In this document: one piece after another, positions 19,366 to 30,723 of the stretch
How the letters are laid out: every line of letters starts with the position of its first letter
Position numbering within the stretch: the stretch's first letter is position 1
The notes under the pieces: model-generated
Told to the model about the DNA's origin: nothing
The model's input: only the letters and a program-made list of their open reading frames with translations
Database searches by the model: none
From: Erwinia sp. 198
Lineage (GTDB): Bacteria; Pseudomonadota; Gammaproteobacteria; Enterobacterales; Enterobacteriaceae
NCBI RefSeq assembly: GCF_003937915.1
Contig: NZ_RHUM01000001.1
Coordinates: 186,001 to 250,000 of the forward strand
DNA length: 64,000 nt
Direction: 5' to 3'
Made by a program: the position numbers and the translations under genes

Positions 19366-20847
19366 TTAATGGCGGAACGGGTTACCGCTGTGCGGCGCGG
19401 AAGCCTGAGCCGCCGCCGGGGCCGCAGCACGCTGCACGGCAGGCGAGGCCGCCGTTTGCGCGCCGTTCGCCGCTGCATCCTGCTGAGTGTTTTCCGGTGC
19501 TACCGCTTCTGGTGAAGTTGGGACTTCTTTACCCAGGCGGCTGTTCAGCATCTGCAGGTCCTGCTCGTTCAGCGTACCCAGAGCCGATTTAATGTTCAGC
19601 TCGTTGATCATGTAGCTGTAGCGCGCGTTGGAAAGCTGCTGCTTGGCGTTATATAATGTGGTGGTCGCGTCCAGCACGTCAACGATGGTGCGCGTACCCA
19701 CCTGATAACCCGCTTCCATTGCATCCAGCGAGCTTTGCGCCGAAACCACGGCCTGCTTGTAAGCATTGATGCTGCTGATGGACGCATTAACATTGTTAAA
19801 GGATGAACGTACGGTCTGTACTGCGGTACGGTGCGCGCTTTCGAGCTGTTCGCTGGCGGAAACAAAAGCGTACTGCGACTGTTTCACCTGCGAGGTGACC
19901 GAGCCGCCGCTATATAACGGCAGCGTGAAGCTCAGGCCCACCTGGTTGTTGCCGCTGATGCTGTCCTGATAGGCTGCGCTGTTGGCGCGGCTGCCACCAT
20001 ATTTATTGTTCGACAGGCCGCTTTGCGCAGTCAGATCCAGCGTTGGCATATGGCCGGTTTCCGACAGGCGGATCTGCTCGCGCGCCAGGTCCTGGTTCAG
20101 ACGAGCGGAAAGCAGGCTGAGGTTGCGGCTTTCGGCTTCCTTCAGCAGCGCGTTGACCGGCTGCGGTTTTTCCGTCCGGAAGCTATCGACGTTCAGCGAA
20201 GCCAGGCTCAGATAGTAGTTACCCGTGACCTGACGCAGCGTTTCCAGATTATTATCCAGATTGTTGCGGGCCGTCACTTCGTTGGCCAGCACGCTGTCGT
20301 ACTGCGCACGCGCGTTTTGCACATCCGTAATCGCCACCAGGCCGACGTTGAAACGCTGCGTGGTTTGATCCAGCTGACGGTAGATCGACTGTTTCTGCGC
20401 TTCGGTATAAGAAAGCGTGTCGATGGCGTTTAGTACGTTAAAATAAGCGGTAGCGGTGTTAAGGATCAGATTCTGCTGGGCGACCTGGTAGGTAACATCC
20501 TGTACGCCTGCCGTTTTTTCCTGCAGCGTCAGCGCGCGCCATTTCGACATATCGAAAATGGTCTGCGTCAGCTGCAGCGTGCCGCTGGTCGCGGTGCTGT
20601 GCAGACCGCTGCTGTCGCGATAGCCGTTGCTGTAGGTATAATCTGCGCCCAAACCTAACTGAGGCAGTAAAGGGCTGCGCGCTTCGTTGATTTTCTCAAA
20701 CGCGGCATCGCGATCGGCTGCAGAACTGCGAAGATCGGGGTTAGACAACCGGGCCTGCTGATAGATCTGCAGCAGGTTTTCCGCCTGGCTGGCGACGCTG
20801 AAGCCGCCCAGGCCCAGGCCGATAAGTAAAGGGAGCAGTTTCTTCAT
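19366..20847 (-). CDS. tolC: Outer membrane channel protein TolC
   Basis: TolC is the trimeric outer-membrane exit duct shared by AcrAB-type efflux pumps and type I secretion systems. The 493-residue length equals E. coli TolC. A 22-residue signal peptide (MKKLLPLLIGLGLGG...SQA-EN) precedes two outer-membrane efflux repeats; RSPLLPQLGLGADYTYSNG and the second-repeat DATTTLYNAKQQLSNARY are recognisable. The C-terminal tail is rich in Ala, Gln and Pro. The ATG at 20847 is preferred because AAGGA lies 6-7 bases before it, whereas an ATG two codons upstream abuts the Shine-Dalgarno. Confidence 0.97.
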   Translation of the reverse strand: MKKLLPLLIGLGLGGFSVASQAENLLQIYQQARLSNPDLRSSAADRDAAFEKINEARSPLLPQLGLGADYTYSNGYRDSSGLHSTATSGTLQLTQTIFDMSKWRALTLQEKTAGVQDVTYQVAQQNLILNTATAYFNVLNAIDTLSYTEAQKQSIYRQLDQTTQRFNVGLVAITDVQNARAQYDSVLANEVTARNNLDNNLETLRQVTGNYYLSLASLNVDSFRTEKPQPVNALLKEAESRNLSLLSARLNQDLAREQIRLSETGHMPTLDLTAQSGLSNNKYGGSRANSAAYQDSISGNNQVGLSFTLPLYSGGSVTSQVKQSQYAFVSASEQLESAHRTAVQTVRSSFNNVNASISSINAYKQAVVSAQSSLDAMEAGYQVGTRTIVDVLDATTTLYNAKQQLSNARYSYMINELNIKSALGTLNEQDLQMLNSRLGKEVPTSPEAVAPENTQQDAAANGAQTAASPAVQRAAAPAAAQASAPHSGNPFRH

Positions 20848-21061
20848 TTGCATTCCTTGTTATGCAGCAATATTGCTATGGTAGCGCTGTCGTAAGCCAA
20901 AAAAATTATCGCCGATTCTACCAGAGTAAATGAAAGAGATAAGTTGGCTGAAAGTGCCATGTTGCCACAATTTACTCAATTTAATCATTAAGAACTACAC
21001 TCTGGGCGGATTTCGACACTCTTTTCCCGCTTTCGCCACCACCATTACAGGAGCGTAAACC

Positions 21062-21697
21062 GTGAGCAGCGACAAAAAATACCCGGTGACTTTCACAAAA
21101 AACGATGTAGAAATTATTGCACGTGAGCCGTGTTATAAAGGTTTTTTTTCACTCACTCGTTATCGCTTTCGCCATCGGCTGTTTAACGGTGGGATGAGTA
21201 AAGAAGTCACCAGGGAGGTTTTTGAGCGGGGCCATGCCGCCGTCCTGCTGCCTTACGATCCGGTGAGCGATCGGGTGGTATTGATTGAACAAATCCGCAT
21301 TCCCGCTTTTGACAGCAGCCCGACGCCCTGGCTGTTAGAATTGGTGGCCGGTATTATAGAGCCGGGCGAAACGCCGGAAGATGTCGTCCGGCGCGAAGCG
21401 GTAGAAGAAGCCGGGATCGAACCAGCCCGCGTGAAGCCGGTGCTCAGCTATTTAGCCAGCCCCGGCGGCACCAGCGAGCGGCTGGAGATTTTGGTAGGCG
21501 AAGTGGATGCCAGCGTGGCGCAGGGAAACCACGGTCTGGAGGAAGAGAATGAGGATATTCTTGTACATGTGGTCAGCCGCGAACAGGCTTACCGCTGGGT
21601 GGAAGAGGGGAAAATAGACAACGCGGCCTCCGTCATCGCTTTGCAATGGCTGGAGCTGCATCATAAAAAACTAAGAGACGAGTGGAAAAACGAATGA
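21062..21697 (+). CDS. nudF: ADP-ribose pyrophosphatase NudF
   Basis: NudF hydrolyses ADP-ribose to AMP and ribose 5-phosphate. The 211-residue product carries an intact Nudix box, [20 protein letters not shown] followed by AG, at about residues 96-118. The start is GTG (21062) with AGGAG upstream. It heads the nudF-yqiB-cpdA-yqiA-parE operon and overlaps yqiB by 3 bases. The 214-base gap to tolC holds their divergent promoters. Confidence 0.95.
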   Translation: MSSDKKYPVTFTKNDVEIIAREPCYKGFFSLTRYRFRHRLFNGGMSKEVTREVFERGHAAVLLPYDPVSDRVVLIEQIRIPAFDSSPTPWLLELVAGIIEPGETPEDVVRREAVEEAGIEPARVKPVLSYLASPGGTSERLEILVGEVDASVAQGNHGLEEENEDILVHVVSREQAYRWVEEGKIDNAASVIALQWLELHHKKLRDEWKNE

Positions 21698-22119
21698 TAA
21701 AGCGCTACGTGCCTGATTTTCCTGAAATGATGCGCCTGTGCGAAACCAATTTCGCGCAGCTGCGTCGGCTGCTGCCGAAAGAAGATCGGGCGGGTGAGTC
21801 AGTCACCTGGCGGGTCAACGAGGCAAGTTATACGGTGACTATCCAGGAATCGACGCGTTACACTACGCTGGTGGAAATCAAACAGACCGCGCCCGCCGTC
21901 AGTTACTGGAGCCTGCCCGCCATGTCCGTGCGGCTCTACCATGACGCAATGGTGGCGGAAGTGTGTTCGACACAGCAGATCTATCGCTTCAAAGCGCGCT
22001 ATGATTATCCGAATAAAAAGCTGCATCAGCGTGACGAAAAGCATCAGATAAACCAGTTTCTTGCAGACTGGCTGCGCTACTGTTTAGCGCATGGCGCAAT
22101 GGCCGTTCCGGTGTGGTGA
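21694..22119 (+). CDS. yqiB: DUF1249 family protein YqiB
   Basis: The 141-residue product is nearly identical to E. coli YqiB over its second half ([10 protein letters not shown]-type core, then [20 protein letters not shown]). The family is restricted to gammaproteobacteria, always near nudF and cpdA, and its function is not established; a link to cAMP or nucleotide signalling is only suggested by the neighbourhood. The ATG overlaps the nudF stop in ATGA, indicating coupled translation. Confidence 0.93.
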   Translation: MIKRYVPDFPEMMRLCETNFAQLRRLLPKEDRAGESVTWRVNEASYTVTIQESTRYTTLVEIKQTAPAVSYWSLPAMSVRLYHDAMVAEVCSTQQIYRFKARYDYPNKKLHQRDEKHQINQFLADWLRYCLAHGAMAVPVW

Positions 22120-22156
22120 GCCTCTGCCGTGACGGCATTAACCCTAAGGATTGTGA

Positions 22157-22981
22157 TTGGATAGCCTGTTAAAACTTCCTGTGGCGAATGGTCGGGCAAG
22201 AATACTGCAAATAACGGACACCCATCTTTTCGCCGGTAAACATGAAACGCTGCTGGGCGTGAATACCTGGGCCAGTTTCGATGCGGTGCTGCAGGCCATT
22301 TCCGCCTGTGAGGAGCCGTTCGATCTGATCGTCGCGACCGGCGATCTGGCGCAGGATCACAGCGCGGAAGCCTATCAGCATTTCGCTGAGGGTATCGCGC
22401 GTCTGCCCGCGCCGTGCGTCTGGCTGCCGGGCAACCATGATTTTCAGCCTGCGATGTTCAACACGCTGGCCGAAGCGAAAATCGCTGACGAAAAGCATGT
22501 GCTGTTGGGCGACCGGTGGCAGATCGTTCTGCTGGACAGCCAGGTTTTCGGCGTGCCGCACGGCGAGCTGAGCGACTATCAGCTGGAATGGCTGGATACA
22601 GCGCTGGCGAAGGCGCCGGAACGCCATACGCTGGTGCTGCTGCATCACCATCCGCTGCCGTCGGGCTGCACCTGGCTCGATCAGCACAGCCTGCGCAATT
22701 CGCATATGCTGGAGGCCGTGCTGCAGCGCTATCCGCTGGCGTCGACGCTGCTCTGCGGGCATATTCATCAGGATCTGGATCTGAACTGGAACGGGCGCCG
22801 CCTGCTGGCGACGCCGTCGACCTGCGTGCAGTTCCGACCGCACTGCACCAACTTTACTATCGATTCCGAAGCGCCGGGCTGGCGCTGGCTGGATCTGTAT
22901 ACGGATGGCCGGGTGGAAACCCGCGTTGAGCGCCTGACGACACGCGCCTTCAGCCCCGATCCCGACTCCGAAGGATACTGA
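22157..22981 (+). CDS. cpdA: 3',5'-cyclic-AMP phosphodiesterase CpdA
   Basis: CpdA hydrolyses cAMP to AMP and so tunes CRP-dependent regulation. The 274-residue product has all the class III metallophosphatase blocks: DTHLF (about 20), GDLAQD (about 62), GNHD (about 95), HHHPLP (about 165) and GHIHQ (about 200). The start is TTG at 22157, six bases after TAAGGA; a TTG six bases earlier runs straight into a stop. It sits between yqiB and yqiA in the parE operon. Confidence 0.96.
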   Translation: MDSLLKLPVANGRARILQITDTHLFAGKHETLLGVNTWASFDAVLQAISACEEPFDLIVATGDLAQDHSAEAYQHFAEGIARLPAPCVWLPGNHDFQPAMFNTLAEAKIADEKHVLLGDRWQIVLLDSQVFGVPHGELSDYQLEWLDTALAKAPERHTLVLLHHHPLPSGCTWLDQHSLRNSHMLEAVLQRYPLASTLLCGHIHQDLDLNWNGRRLLATPSTCVQFRPHCTNFTIDSEAPGWRWLDLYTDGRVETRVERLTTRAFSPDPDSEGY

Positions 22982-22982
22982 G

Positions 22983-25503
<2,521 letters not shown>

Positions 25504-25520
25504 TTTCTTCTGCACCCCAT

Positions 25521-25552
25521 CCCGAAGCGCGGCGCTTATGCGGCGCTTCGGG
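25521..25552. terminator. Hairpin between parE and the transketolase operon
   Basis: CCCGAAGCGC and GCGCTTCGGG form a perfect 10-bp stem about a 12-nt loop. It lies between the convergent parE and transketolase genes. The T-run is weak on both sides, so it may be only partly Rho-independent. Confidence 0.6.
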
Positions 25553-25560
25553 GCTTTCCG

Positions 25561-26568
25561 TTACCCTTCCAGCCAGTTTGTAATCTGCGTAACCATCGCT
25601 GCCGTCGAAATGCCGTAGCGATCGTGCAGCGTCGGCAGCGCGCCCGCCGCCAGAAACGCGTCCGGCAGAGCAATCTGTCTGAATCGCGGCGTCACGCCGT
25701 GGCGCATCAGCGTCGCCGCTATCGCTTCACCCAGCCCGCCGGTAATGGAATGGTTTTCCGCCGCGATCACCAGCCGGTTCTCGTTCACCGCTTCGCCCGC
25801 CTCGCGCAGGATGGTGGCTTCATCCAGAGGCTTGATCATCGGCGAATGCACCACGCCAACCTCAACGCCTCTTTTTTCCAGCTCTTCTGCGGCTTCCAGC
25901 GCGCGCATGGTCATCAGCCCGCTGCTGATAATCACCGCGTGTTTGCCGCTGCGCAGCCGTTGCGCCTTGCCGTGGCGATACTGATAGCCGTATTTATCCA
26001 GCACCAGCGGCACTTTGCCGCGCAGCAGGCGCATATAGACCGGGCCATGATGCCCGGCTATGGCGGGCACCGCCTGGCTGATTTCGAGCGCGTCGCAGGG
26101 ATCGATAATAGTCAGGTTTGGCATCCCGCGAAAGATAGCCAAATCCTCGGTCGCCTGATGGCTTGGCCCGTAGCCGGTAGTCAGGCCGGGCAGCGCGCAG
26201 GCGATTTTGACGTTCAGGTTCTCTTCCGCTATCGCCATACAGATAAAGTCGTAGGCGCGGCGCGAGGCGAATACCGCATAGGTGGTGACAAAAGGCGTAA
26301 AGCCTTCCCGCGCCATGCCCGCTGCGGCGCTCATTAACAGCTGCTCCGCCATGCCCATCTGGAAAAAGCGTGCCGGGAAGGCTTCGGCAAACAGATGCAG
26401 ATCGGTGTATTTGCTCAGATCGGCCGTTAAGCCGACGATATCGGCGCGCTGGCGTGCCAGCTCTACCAGCGCATGGCCGAAAGGGGCCGACTGCACGGGT
26501 TGGCCTTCTGCGGCGATGGAGGCGATCATGGCCGAGGTGGTCAGGCGTTTCTTCGTTGCGGTAGTCAT
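25561..26568 (-). CDS. Split transketolase, C-terminal subunit
   Basis: The 335-residue protein covers the pyrimidine-binding and C-terminal domains of transketolase. The catalytic glutamate that activates thiamine diphosphate is in GMAEQ (about residue 85), and GPSHQATEDLA (about 150) carries the conserved histidine. Transketolases move a two-carbon ketol unit between sugar phosphates. The partner N-terminal subunit lies directly upstream, one base from the ATG at 26568. Housekeeping transketolases are one chain of about 660 residues, so this is a separate catabolic enzyme. I cannot name the substrate. Start by GGGGAATAAC and domain fit. Confidence 0.88.
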   Translation of the reverse strand: MTTATKKRLTTSAMIASIAAEGQPVQSAPFGHALVELARQRADIVGLTADLSKYTDLHLFAEAFPARFFQMGMAEQLLMSAAAGMAREGFTPFVTTYAVFASRRAYDFICMAIAEENLNVKIACALPGLTTGYGPSHQATEDLAIFRGMPNLTIIDPCDALEISQAVPAIAGHHGPVYMRLLRGKVPLVLDKYGYQYRHGKAQRLRSGKHAVIISSGLMTMRALEAAEELEKRGVEVGVVHSPMIKPLDEATILREAGEAVNENRLVIAAENHSITGGLGEAIAATLMRHGVTPRFRQIALPDAFLAAGALPTLHDRYGISTAAMVTQITNWLEG

Positions 26569-26569
26569 G

Positions 26570-27403
26570 TTATTCCCCTTGCTCAAGCGCGGTGAGGGCT
26601 TTGTCCCATTCATCGGCATCTACCCGGATAAAGTGCGTTTTCTCGCGCGTTTCTAAAAAAGGCACGCCTTTACCCATTTTGGTATCGCAGATAATCACGC
26701 GCGGCTGCGGTTCCGCCCAGGCGCGGGCGGCGTCAAAGGCGGCGGTCAGCGCGGCGATATCGTTGCCGTCCACGCGCTGTACGTGCCAGCCAAAGGCCCG
26801 CCAGCGATCGACAATCGGCTCGAACGCCAGGATTGCCGAGCTGTGGCCGTCGGCCTGTTGATTATTGACGTCGATCAGGGCGATCAGGTTATCCAGCCGC
26901 CAGTGCGAGGCCGACATTGCCGCTTCCCAGGTCGATCCTTCATTGAGCTCGCCGTCGGAAAGCAGGTTATAAACAAAGGAGGGGGAGCCTTTGCTTTTCA
27001 GCCCCAGGCATGCGCCAACCGCAATGCCCAGACCGTGCCCAAGCGAGCCGCCGGTGATCTCCATGCCGGGGGTGTAAGCGGCCATACCGGACATCGGCAG
27101 ACGGCTGTCGTCGCTGCCATAGGTTTCGCGCTCGGCTTCGGGCAGCACGCCCGCCTCCAGCAGCGCGGCGTACAGCGCAATGGCGTAGTGGCCAATAGAG
27201 AGATAAAAGCGGTCGCGCGCTTCCCATTCCGGCGCCTCAGGACGAAAATTAAGCGCGTGAAAATAGCTGACGGCCAGCAAATCGGCGGCGCCTAACGCCT
27301 GGCCGATATAGCCCTGACCCTGAACCTGTCCCATTAACAGCGCATGACGACGAATATTGTTTGCGCGCTGTTTGAGCGTGAGTGTGGCAGAAACGCTGTT
27401 CAT
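26570..27403 (-). CDS. Split transketolase, N-terminal (thiamine diphosphate) subunit
   Basis: The 277-residue protein is the pyrophosphate-binding domain of transketolase. The thiamine-diphosphate motif reads SDGELNEGSTWEA and ends in DVNNQQ about 30 residues later, where classical transketolases have GDG at the start. HHSIGHYAI-type (YLSIGHYAIALYAALLE), GSLGHGLGIAVG and the final KTHFIR-type segments are present. It is coupled to the C-terminal subunit. The operon order from the promoter is SDR, MFS transporter, this gene, C-terminal subunit. No sugar kinase is present in the cluster. Confidence 0.88.
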   Translation of the reverse strand: MNSVSATLTLKQRANNIRRHALLMGQVQGQGYIGQALGAADLLAVSYFHALNFRPEAPEWEARDRFYLSIGHYAIALYAALLEAGVLPEAERETYGSDDSRLPMSGMAAYTPGMEITGGSLGHGLGIAVGACLGLKSKGSPSFVYNLLSDGELNEGSTWEAAMSASHWRLDNLIALIDVNNQQADGHSSAILAFEPIVDRWRAFGWHVQRVDGNDIAALTAAFDAARAWAEPQPRVIICDTKMGKGVPFLETREKTHFIRVDADEWDKALTALEQGE

Positions 27404-27415
27404 CTTATCTCCTGA

Positions 27416-28714
27416 TTAGCGGTTAACGTCTGCTGCGCGAATACGCAGCACGCAGAGCGCGCCGAGCAGCAAAACAGCAGCAATAAAATAAATGCCCGAA
27501 GCGGGCGAGCCGGTGGCGGTGGTGATAGAACCGATCAGCCACGGTGAAAAGAAGCCCGCCAGATTAGCGATACAGTTCACCGCGGCGATGCCTGCCGCCG
27601 CCGAGACGCCGCCGAGCAGGTTGGTCGGCAGCATCCAGAACAGGGAGGAGGCGGAAAGGATGCCGGCGGCGGCCGCGCAGAGGAAAAACAGCGAGACCGG
27701 TACGCTGTGGCCCAGCGACGTCGCCAGCGTCAGTCCGAGCACGCCGATTATCATGGGCACGATCAGATGCCAGCGCCGCTCGCGATGCCGATCGCCGCTG
27801 CGGCCTGCCATCAGCATAAAAACAATGGCGCAGAGATAGGGCAGGCTGGTCAGCAGGCCGATATGCAGCGGCTCGCGGATGCCGGAATTCCTGACCAGCG
27901 TCGGCAGCCAGAAGGTCAGCGCATACTGGCCCATCACCACGCAAAAGTAGATCAGCGCCAGCAGCCATAGCCGCTTGTCGGCCACAAAAGCTTTCACCGT
28001 GCCGTGATGCGCTTTTTGCTGGTTATCCTCATCCAAATCGGCACGCACCATGCGCTTTTCGCTCTCGTCCAGCCAGGGCGCCTGCTCAACGCGATCCTTG
28101 AGCACCATCAGCACCACAAAGCCCATCAGCATGGTGGGGATAGCCTCCAGCACAAACATCCACTGCCAGCCTGCCCAGCCGTGAAAACCGGCGAAGGCCT
28201 CCATAATCCAGCCGGAAAGGGGGCCGCCAATCGTGCCGGAAAGCGGGATAGCCACAAACCACAGCACCGTCATGCGGGCACGGCGATGCGAGGGAAACCA
28301 GTAGGTAAGATAGAGCAGCAGGCCAGGTGCCAGTCCGGCTTCGGCCACGCCGAGCAAAAAGCGCAGCAGATAGAACTGCCAGGCCGTTTCCACAAAGGCG
28401 AACAGGCCGGAAATCAGCCCCCAGGTGATCATGATGCGGGCAATCCAGCGTCGTGCGCCGACGCGATGCAGGATCAGATTGCTGGGCACTTCAAAAAAGA
28501 AGTAGCCGATAAAGAAAATGCCTGCCCCCAGGCCGTACACCGTTTCGCTCAGGGCCAGATCGTCCATCATTTGCAGCTTGGCGAAGCCGACGTTGACCCG
28601 ATCGAGATAGGCGCAAAGATAGCAAAGCATTAAAAACGGCATCAGCCGCCAGGCGATTTTGCGATAGGTCGCATCGCGCGCGACGGTTGTCGCGCTGAGA
28701 TTAAGCGTTGTCAT
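27416..28714 (-). CDS. MFS transporter, anion:cation symporter (ACS) family
   Basis: The 432-residue protein has twelve predicted membrane segments and the ACS signature near TM1, YLDRVNVGFAKLQM, and GYFFFEVPSNLI after it, as in transporters of hexuronates, glucarate, phthalate or tartrate. ACS members usually carry organic anions, hinting that the substrate of this operon is an acidic sugar or sugar acid, or that this member has shifted specificity. ATG at 28714 is chosen with GGGAG 9 bases upstream; a GTG three codons earlier overlaps the Shine-Dalgarno. It lies 12 bases upstream of the transketolase genes. Confidence 0.85.
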   Translation of the reverse strand: MTTLNLSATTVARDATYRKIAWRLMPFLMLCYLCAYLDRVNVGFAKLQMMDDLALSETVYGLGAGIFFIGYFFFEVPSNLILHRVGARRWIARIMITWGLISGLFAFVETAWQFYLLRFLLGVAEAGLAPGLLLYLTYWFPSHRRARMTVLWFVAIPLSGTIGGPLSGWIMEAFAGFHGWAGWQWMFVLEAIPTMLMGFVVLMVLKDRVEQAPWLDESEKRMVRADLDEDNQQKAHHGTVKAFVADKRLWLLALIYFCVVMGQYALTFWLPTLVRNSGIREPLHIGLLTSLPYLCAIVFMLMAGRSGDRHRERRWHLIVPMIIGVLGLTLATSLGHSVPVSLFFLCAAAAGILSASSLFWMLPTNLLGGVSAAAGIAAVNCIANLAGFFSPWLIGSITTATGSPASGIYFIAAVLLLGALCVLRIRAADVNR

Positions 28715-28717
28715 ACT

Positions 28718-28736
28718 TTTCACTCCCGGAGTGAAA
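28718..28736. repeat. Near-perfect palindrome over the transporter Shine-Dalgarno
   Basis: TTTCACTCC and GGAGTGAAA are 9-bp inverted arms around a single C. The single-base centre is too short for a hairpin loop, so a protein-binding site is the more likely reading if it is functional. It covers the ribosome site of the MFS gene, in the gap after the SDR gene. Confidence 0.35.
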
Positions 28737-28758
28737 GAAGCCTGCTGGAAGGAGCCGA

Positions 28759-29508
28759 TCAGTGGATCAACATACCGCCGTTAACGTCCAGCGTGATGCC
28801 GGTCAGGTAGCTGGCGAGATCGCTGGCGAGGAACAGCACGGCGTTAGCCACGTCGTCTGCCGCGCCCAGGCGGCCAAGCGGGATGCCGTCGATAATGGCG
28901 TGACGCCGCTCGTCCTGCAGCAGACCGCCGGTAATATCGGTCTGGATCAGGCCCGGCGTCAGGGCGTTGACGCGGATCCGATCCGGGCCAAACTCGCGCG
29001 CCATCGCTTTGGTCAGGCCCAGCACGCCCGCTTTCGCCGCGCTGTAGTGCGGGCCGCCGAAAATGCCGCCGCCGCGCTGGGCGGAAACGGAAGAGAGGCA
29101 AACAATACTGCCGCCGCCGTGTTGCTGCATGGTCGGGATCACCGCCTGCGACATCAGCAGCGTGCCGCGCAGATTGACGTCCAGGATACGGTTATAATCT
29201 TCGATGCTTATTTCCAGCGTTTTTACCGGTTGCGTAATGCCCGCGTTATTCACCAGCACGTCGATGCGGCCAAACTCGCTGACCACGCGGGAAACGGCAT
29301 GACGCACCGCGGCGGGATCGGTTACGTTGGCCGCCAGGCCCAGATGACCAGCGCCCAGCTCTTCTGCCGCATATCGCGCCGCGTTTTCATCCAGATCCAG
29401 AATAACGACCTGCGCGCCGTGACGGGCGAAACAGGCGGCGGTGGCACGGCCAATACCGCGTTGAGAGGCGGCGCCCGTAATAATCGCAACTTTATTTTTC
29501 AGCAACAT
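28759..29508 (-). CDS. Short-chain dehydrogenase/reductase (SDR)
   Basis: The 249-residue protein is a classical SDR: N-terminal TGAASQRGIGRA for NAD(P) binding, NNAG at about 87-90, the catalytic Ser in SSVSAQ, and Tyr/Lys in YSAAKAG (about 155-160). The acidic residue in ILDLDE after beta-2 suggests NAD preference. It is likely a polyol or sugar dehydrogenase feeding the split transketolase, but the substrate is unknown. It is the first gene of the operon, divergent from the LysR regulator. ATG at 29508 follows GGAG; 61 extra upstream codons reach into the promoter region. Confidence 0.88.
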   Translation of the reverse strand: MLLKNKVAIITGAASQRGIGRATAACFARHGAQVVILDLDENAARYAAEELGAGHLGLAANVTDPAAVRHAVSRVVSEFGRIDVLVNNAGITQPVKTLEISIEDYNRILDVNLRGTLLMSQAVIPTMQQHGGGSIVCLSSVSAQRGGGIFGGPHYSAAKAGVLGLTKAMAREFGPDRIRVNALTPGLIQTDITGGLLQDERRHAIIDGIPLGRLGAADDVANAVLFLASDLASYLTGITLDVNGGMLIH

Positions 29509-29703
29509 AATCCACTCCGTAATAATCTTTTTTAGTGGTTCGGTATCGCTACCGGCAGGGTCACATTCAGAATTGGAAATTACGGCTAAACTGGCAATGC
29601 AAAAAAATTCATTCGATGCTGAATAGAAAGATGGATTTGATGCAGTTAACATTTCTCGCGGAAAAAAGCGGGCATCTGTCACAAAACGCATTCAAGGAGC
29701 CGC
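29509..29703. promoter_or_regulatory. Divergent SDR/LysR control region
   Basis: This 195-base AT-richer gap separates the SDR operon from the divergent lysR-type gene. It contains ATTCGATGCTGAAT near 29604, an ATTC-N6-GAAT palindrome of the T-N11-A type favoured by LysR proteins, and a second ATTCAGAATT element near 29567. Binding of the neighbouring regulator here is expected but not shown. Confidence 0.45.
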
Positions 29704-30645
29704 ATGGAAAAAAACGCAGATTTTTGCCCTTCCATAAAATCGCTCAGGATTTTTGAAGAAGTTGCGCATTATGGCAACGTGGCGCGTGCGGCGGAAGAAG
29801 TGAATATTACCGCCTCTGCCGCCAGCCATCAGCTGGCAAAACTGGAAAAAGAGCTGGGCTGCCTGCTGTTCAACCGCTCGCCCAAAGGCATGACGTTAAC
29901 GCTGGCCGGTGAAAACTATCTGAAAGAAATCAGCCCGTTGCTGCTGGGACTGACCCAGGCCAGCACCCGTCTCGGTAATGAGAAAGCGCGCAGCGCGCTG
30001 CGCATTCACTGCGCGCCCAGCTTCGGCCTGCTCTGGCTGCTGCCGCGCCTGCATCAATTCCGCGAACGCTATCCTGCAATACAGGTCACGCTTTCCTGCT
30101 CCTACGAAAATCTCTCTTTCAGCCGCGACAATATTGATATCGCGGTGCGCCACGGCTTTCCCGACTGGAAATCACTGGAAATTAAAACCATTCGCCATGA
30201 AAAAATGTCGGTATTCGCGTCGCCCGATTATTTGATAAAGCATCCGATCGCGACGCCAGCGGAATTAATTAATCATGCACTGATCCTTTCCGAGTCGCCT
30301 TTAATTCAGTGGCCGCAATGGTTTGCCGCGATGCAATTAGCGCAGCCGACCAAAGACTGGCTGTTTCGCTTCGATCGTTCTTATATGAGCCTGGAGGCGG
30401 CAAGATTGGGGCATGGGGTGGTGTTTGAAAGCGAGCTGCTGGCGGCGGAGTATTTGCGCAGCGGCACGCTGGTCAAGATGTTTGGCGACGAATACAGCCT
30501 GCCGGTAAACGCGCATCATCTGGTCTGGCCGCGCGGCTTTGCCCGCTTTCCCCGCGTAAGCCATTTCCTGCAGTGGAGCCGCGAGCAGCTGGAGGCATCG
30601 CCGCCCGCATTACCTTGCGCGGCAGCGCCCGATCGGTATCAATAA
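29704..30645 (+). CDS. LysR-type transcriptional regulator (GcvA-like)
   Basis: The 313-residue protein has an N-terminal winged helix-turn-helix (about 10-68, with FEEVAHYGNVARAAEEVNIT and ASAASHQLAKLEKELG) and a periplasmic-binding-like effector domain (about 95-300) resembling GcvA/AmpR relatives. Its position, divergent from the SDR-MFS-transketolase operon, suggests that it controls that operon in response to the substrate or a metabolite. AAGGAG precedes the ATG. The effector cannot be read from sequence. Confidence 0.88.
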   Translation: MEKNADFCPSIKSLRIFEEVAHYGNVARAAEEVNITASAASHQLAKLEKELGCLLFNRSPKGMTLTLAGENYLKEISPLLLGLTQASTRLGNEKARSALRIHCAPSFGLLWLLPRLHQFRERYPAIQVTLSCSYENLSFSRDNIDIAVRHGFPDWKSLEIKTIRHEKMSVFASPDYLIKHPIATPAELINHALILSESPLIQWPQWFAAMQLAQPTKDWLFRFDRSYMSLEAARLGHGVVFESELLAAEYLRSGTLVKMFGDEYSLPVNAHHLVWPRGFARFPRVSHFLQWSREQLEASPPALPCAAAPDRYQ

Positions 30646-30685
30646 TAAAGCTGACGGCACAGCTATCGCTACGCTGGCCAGCCAT

Positions 30686-30717
30686 AAAAAAAGGGGGCGA
30701 ACCCGGTTCGCCCCCTT
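30686..30717 (-). terminator. Terminator between lysR-type gene and ygiN
   Basis: AAGGGGGCGAA and TTCGCCCCCTT form a perfect 11-bp stem with a 5-nt loop; on the minus strand it is followed by an unbroken T-run, giving a strong terminator for ygiN readthrough toward the regulator. On the plus strand the T-run is poor. It lies seven bases past the ygiN stop. Confidence 0.85.
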
Positions 30718-30723
30718 GCTACT

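Noticed and set aside
28762-29535. 257-codon plus-strand frame antisense to the SDR gene.
   Set aside because: The SDR has all catalytic motifs; the opposite frame has none and its composition is shadow-like.
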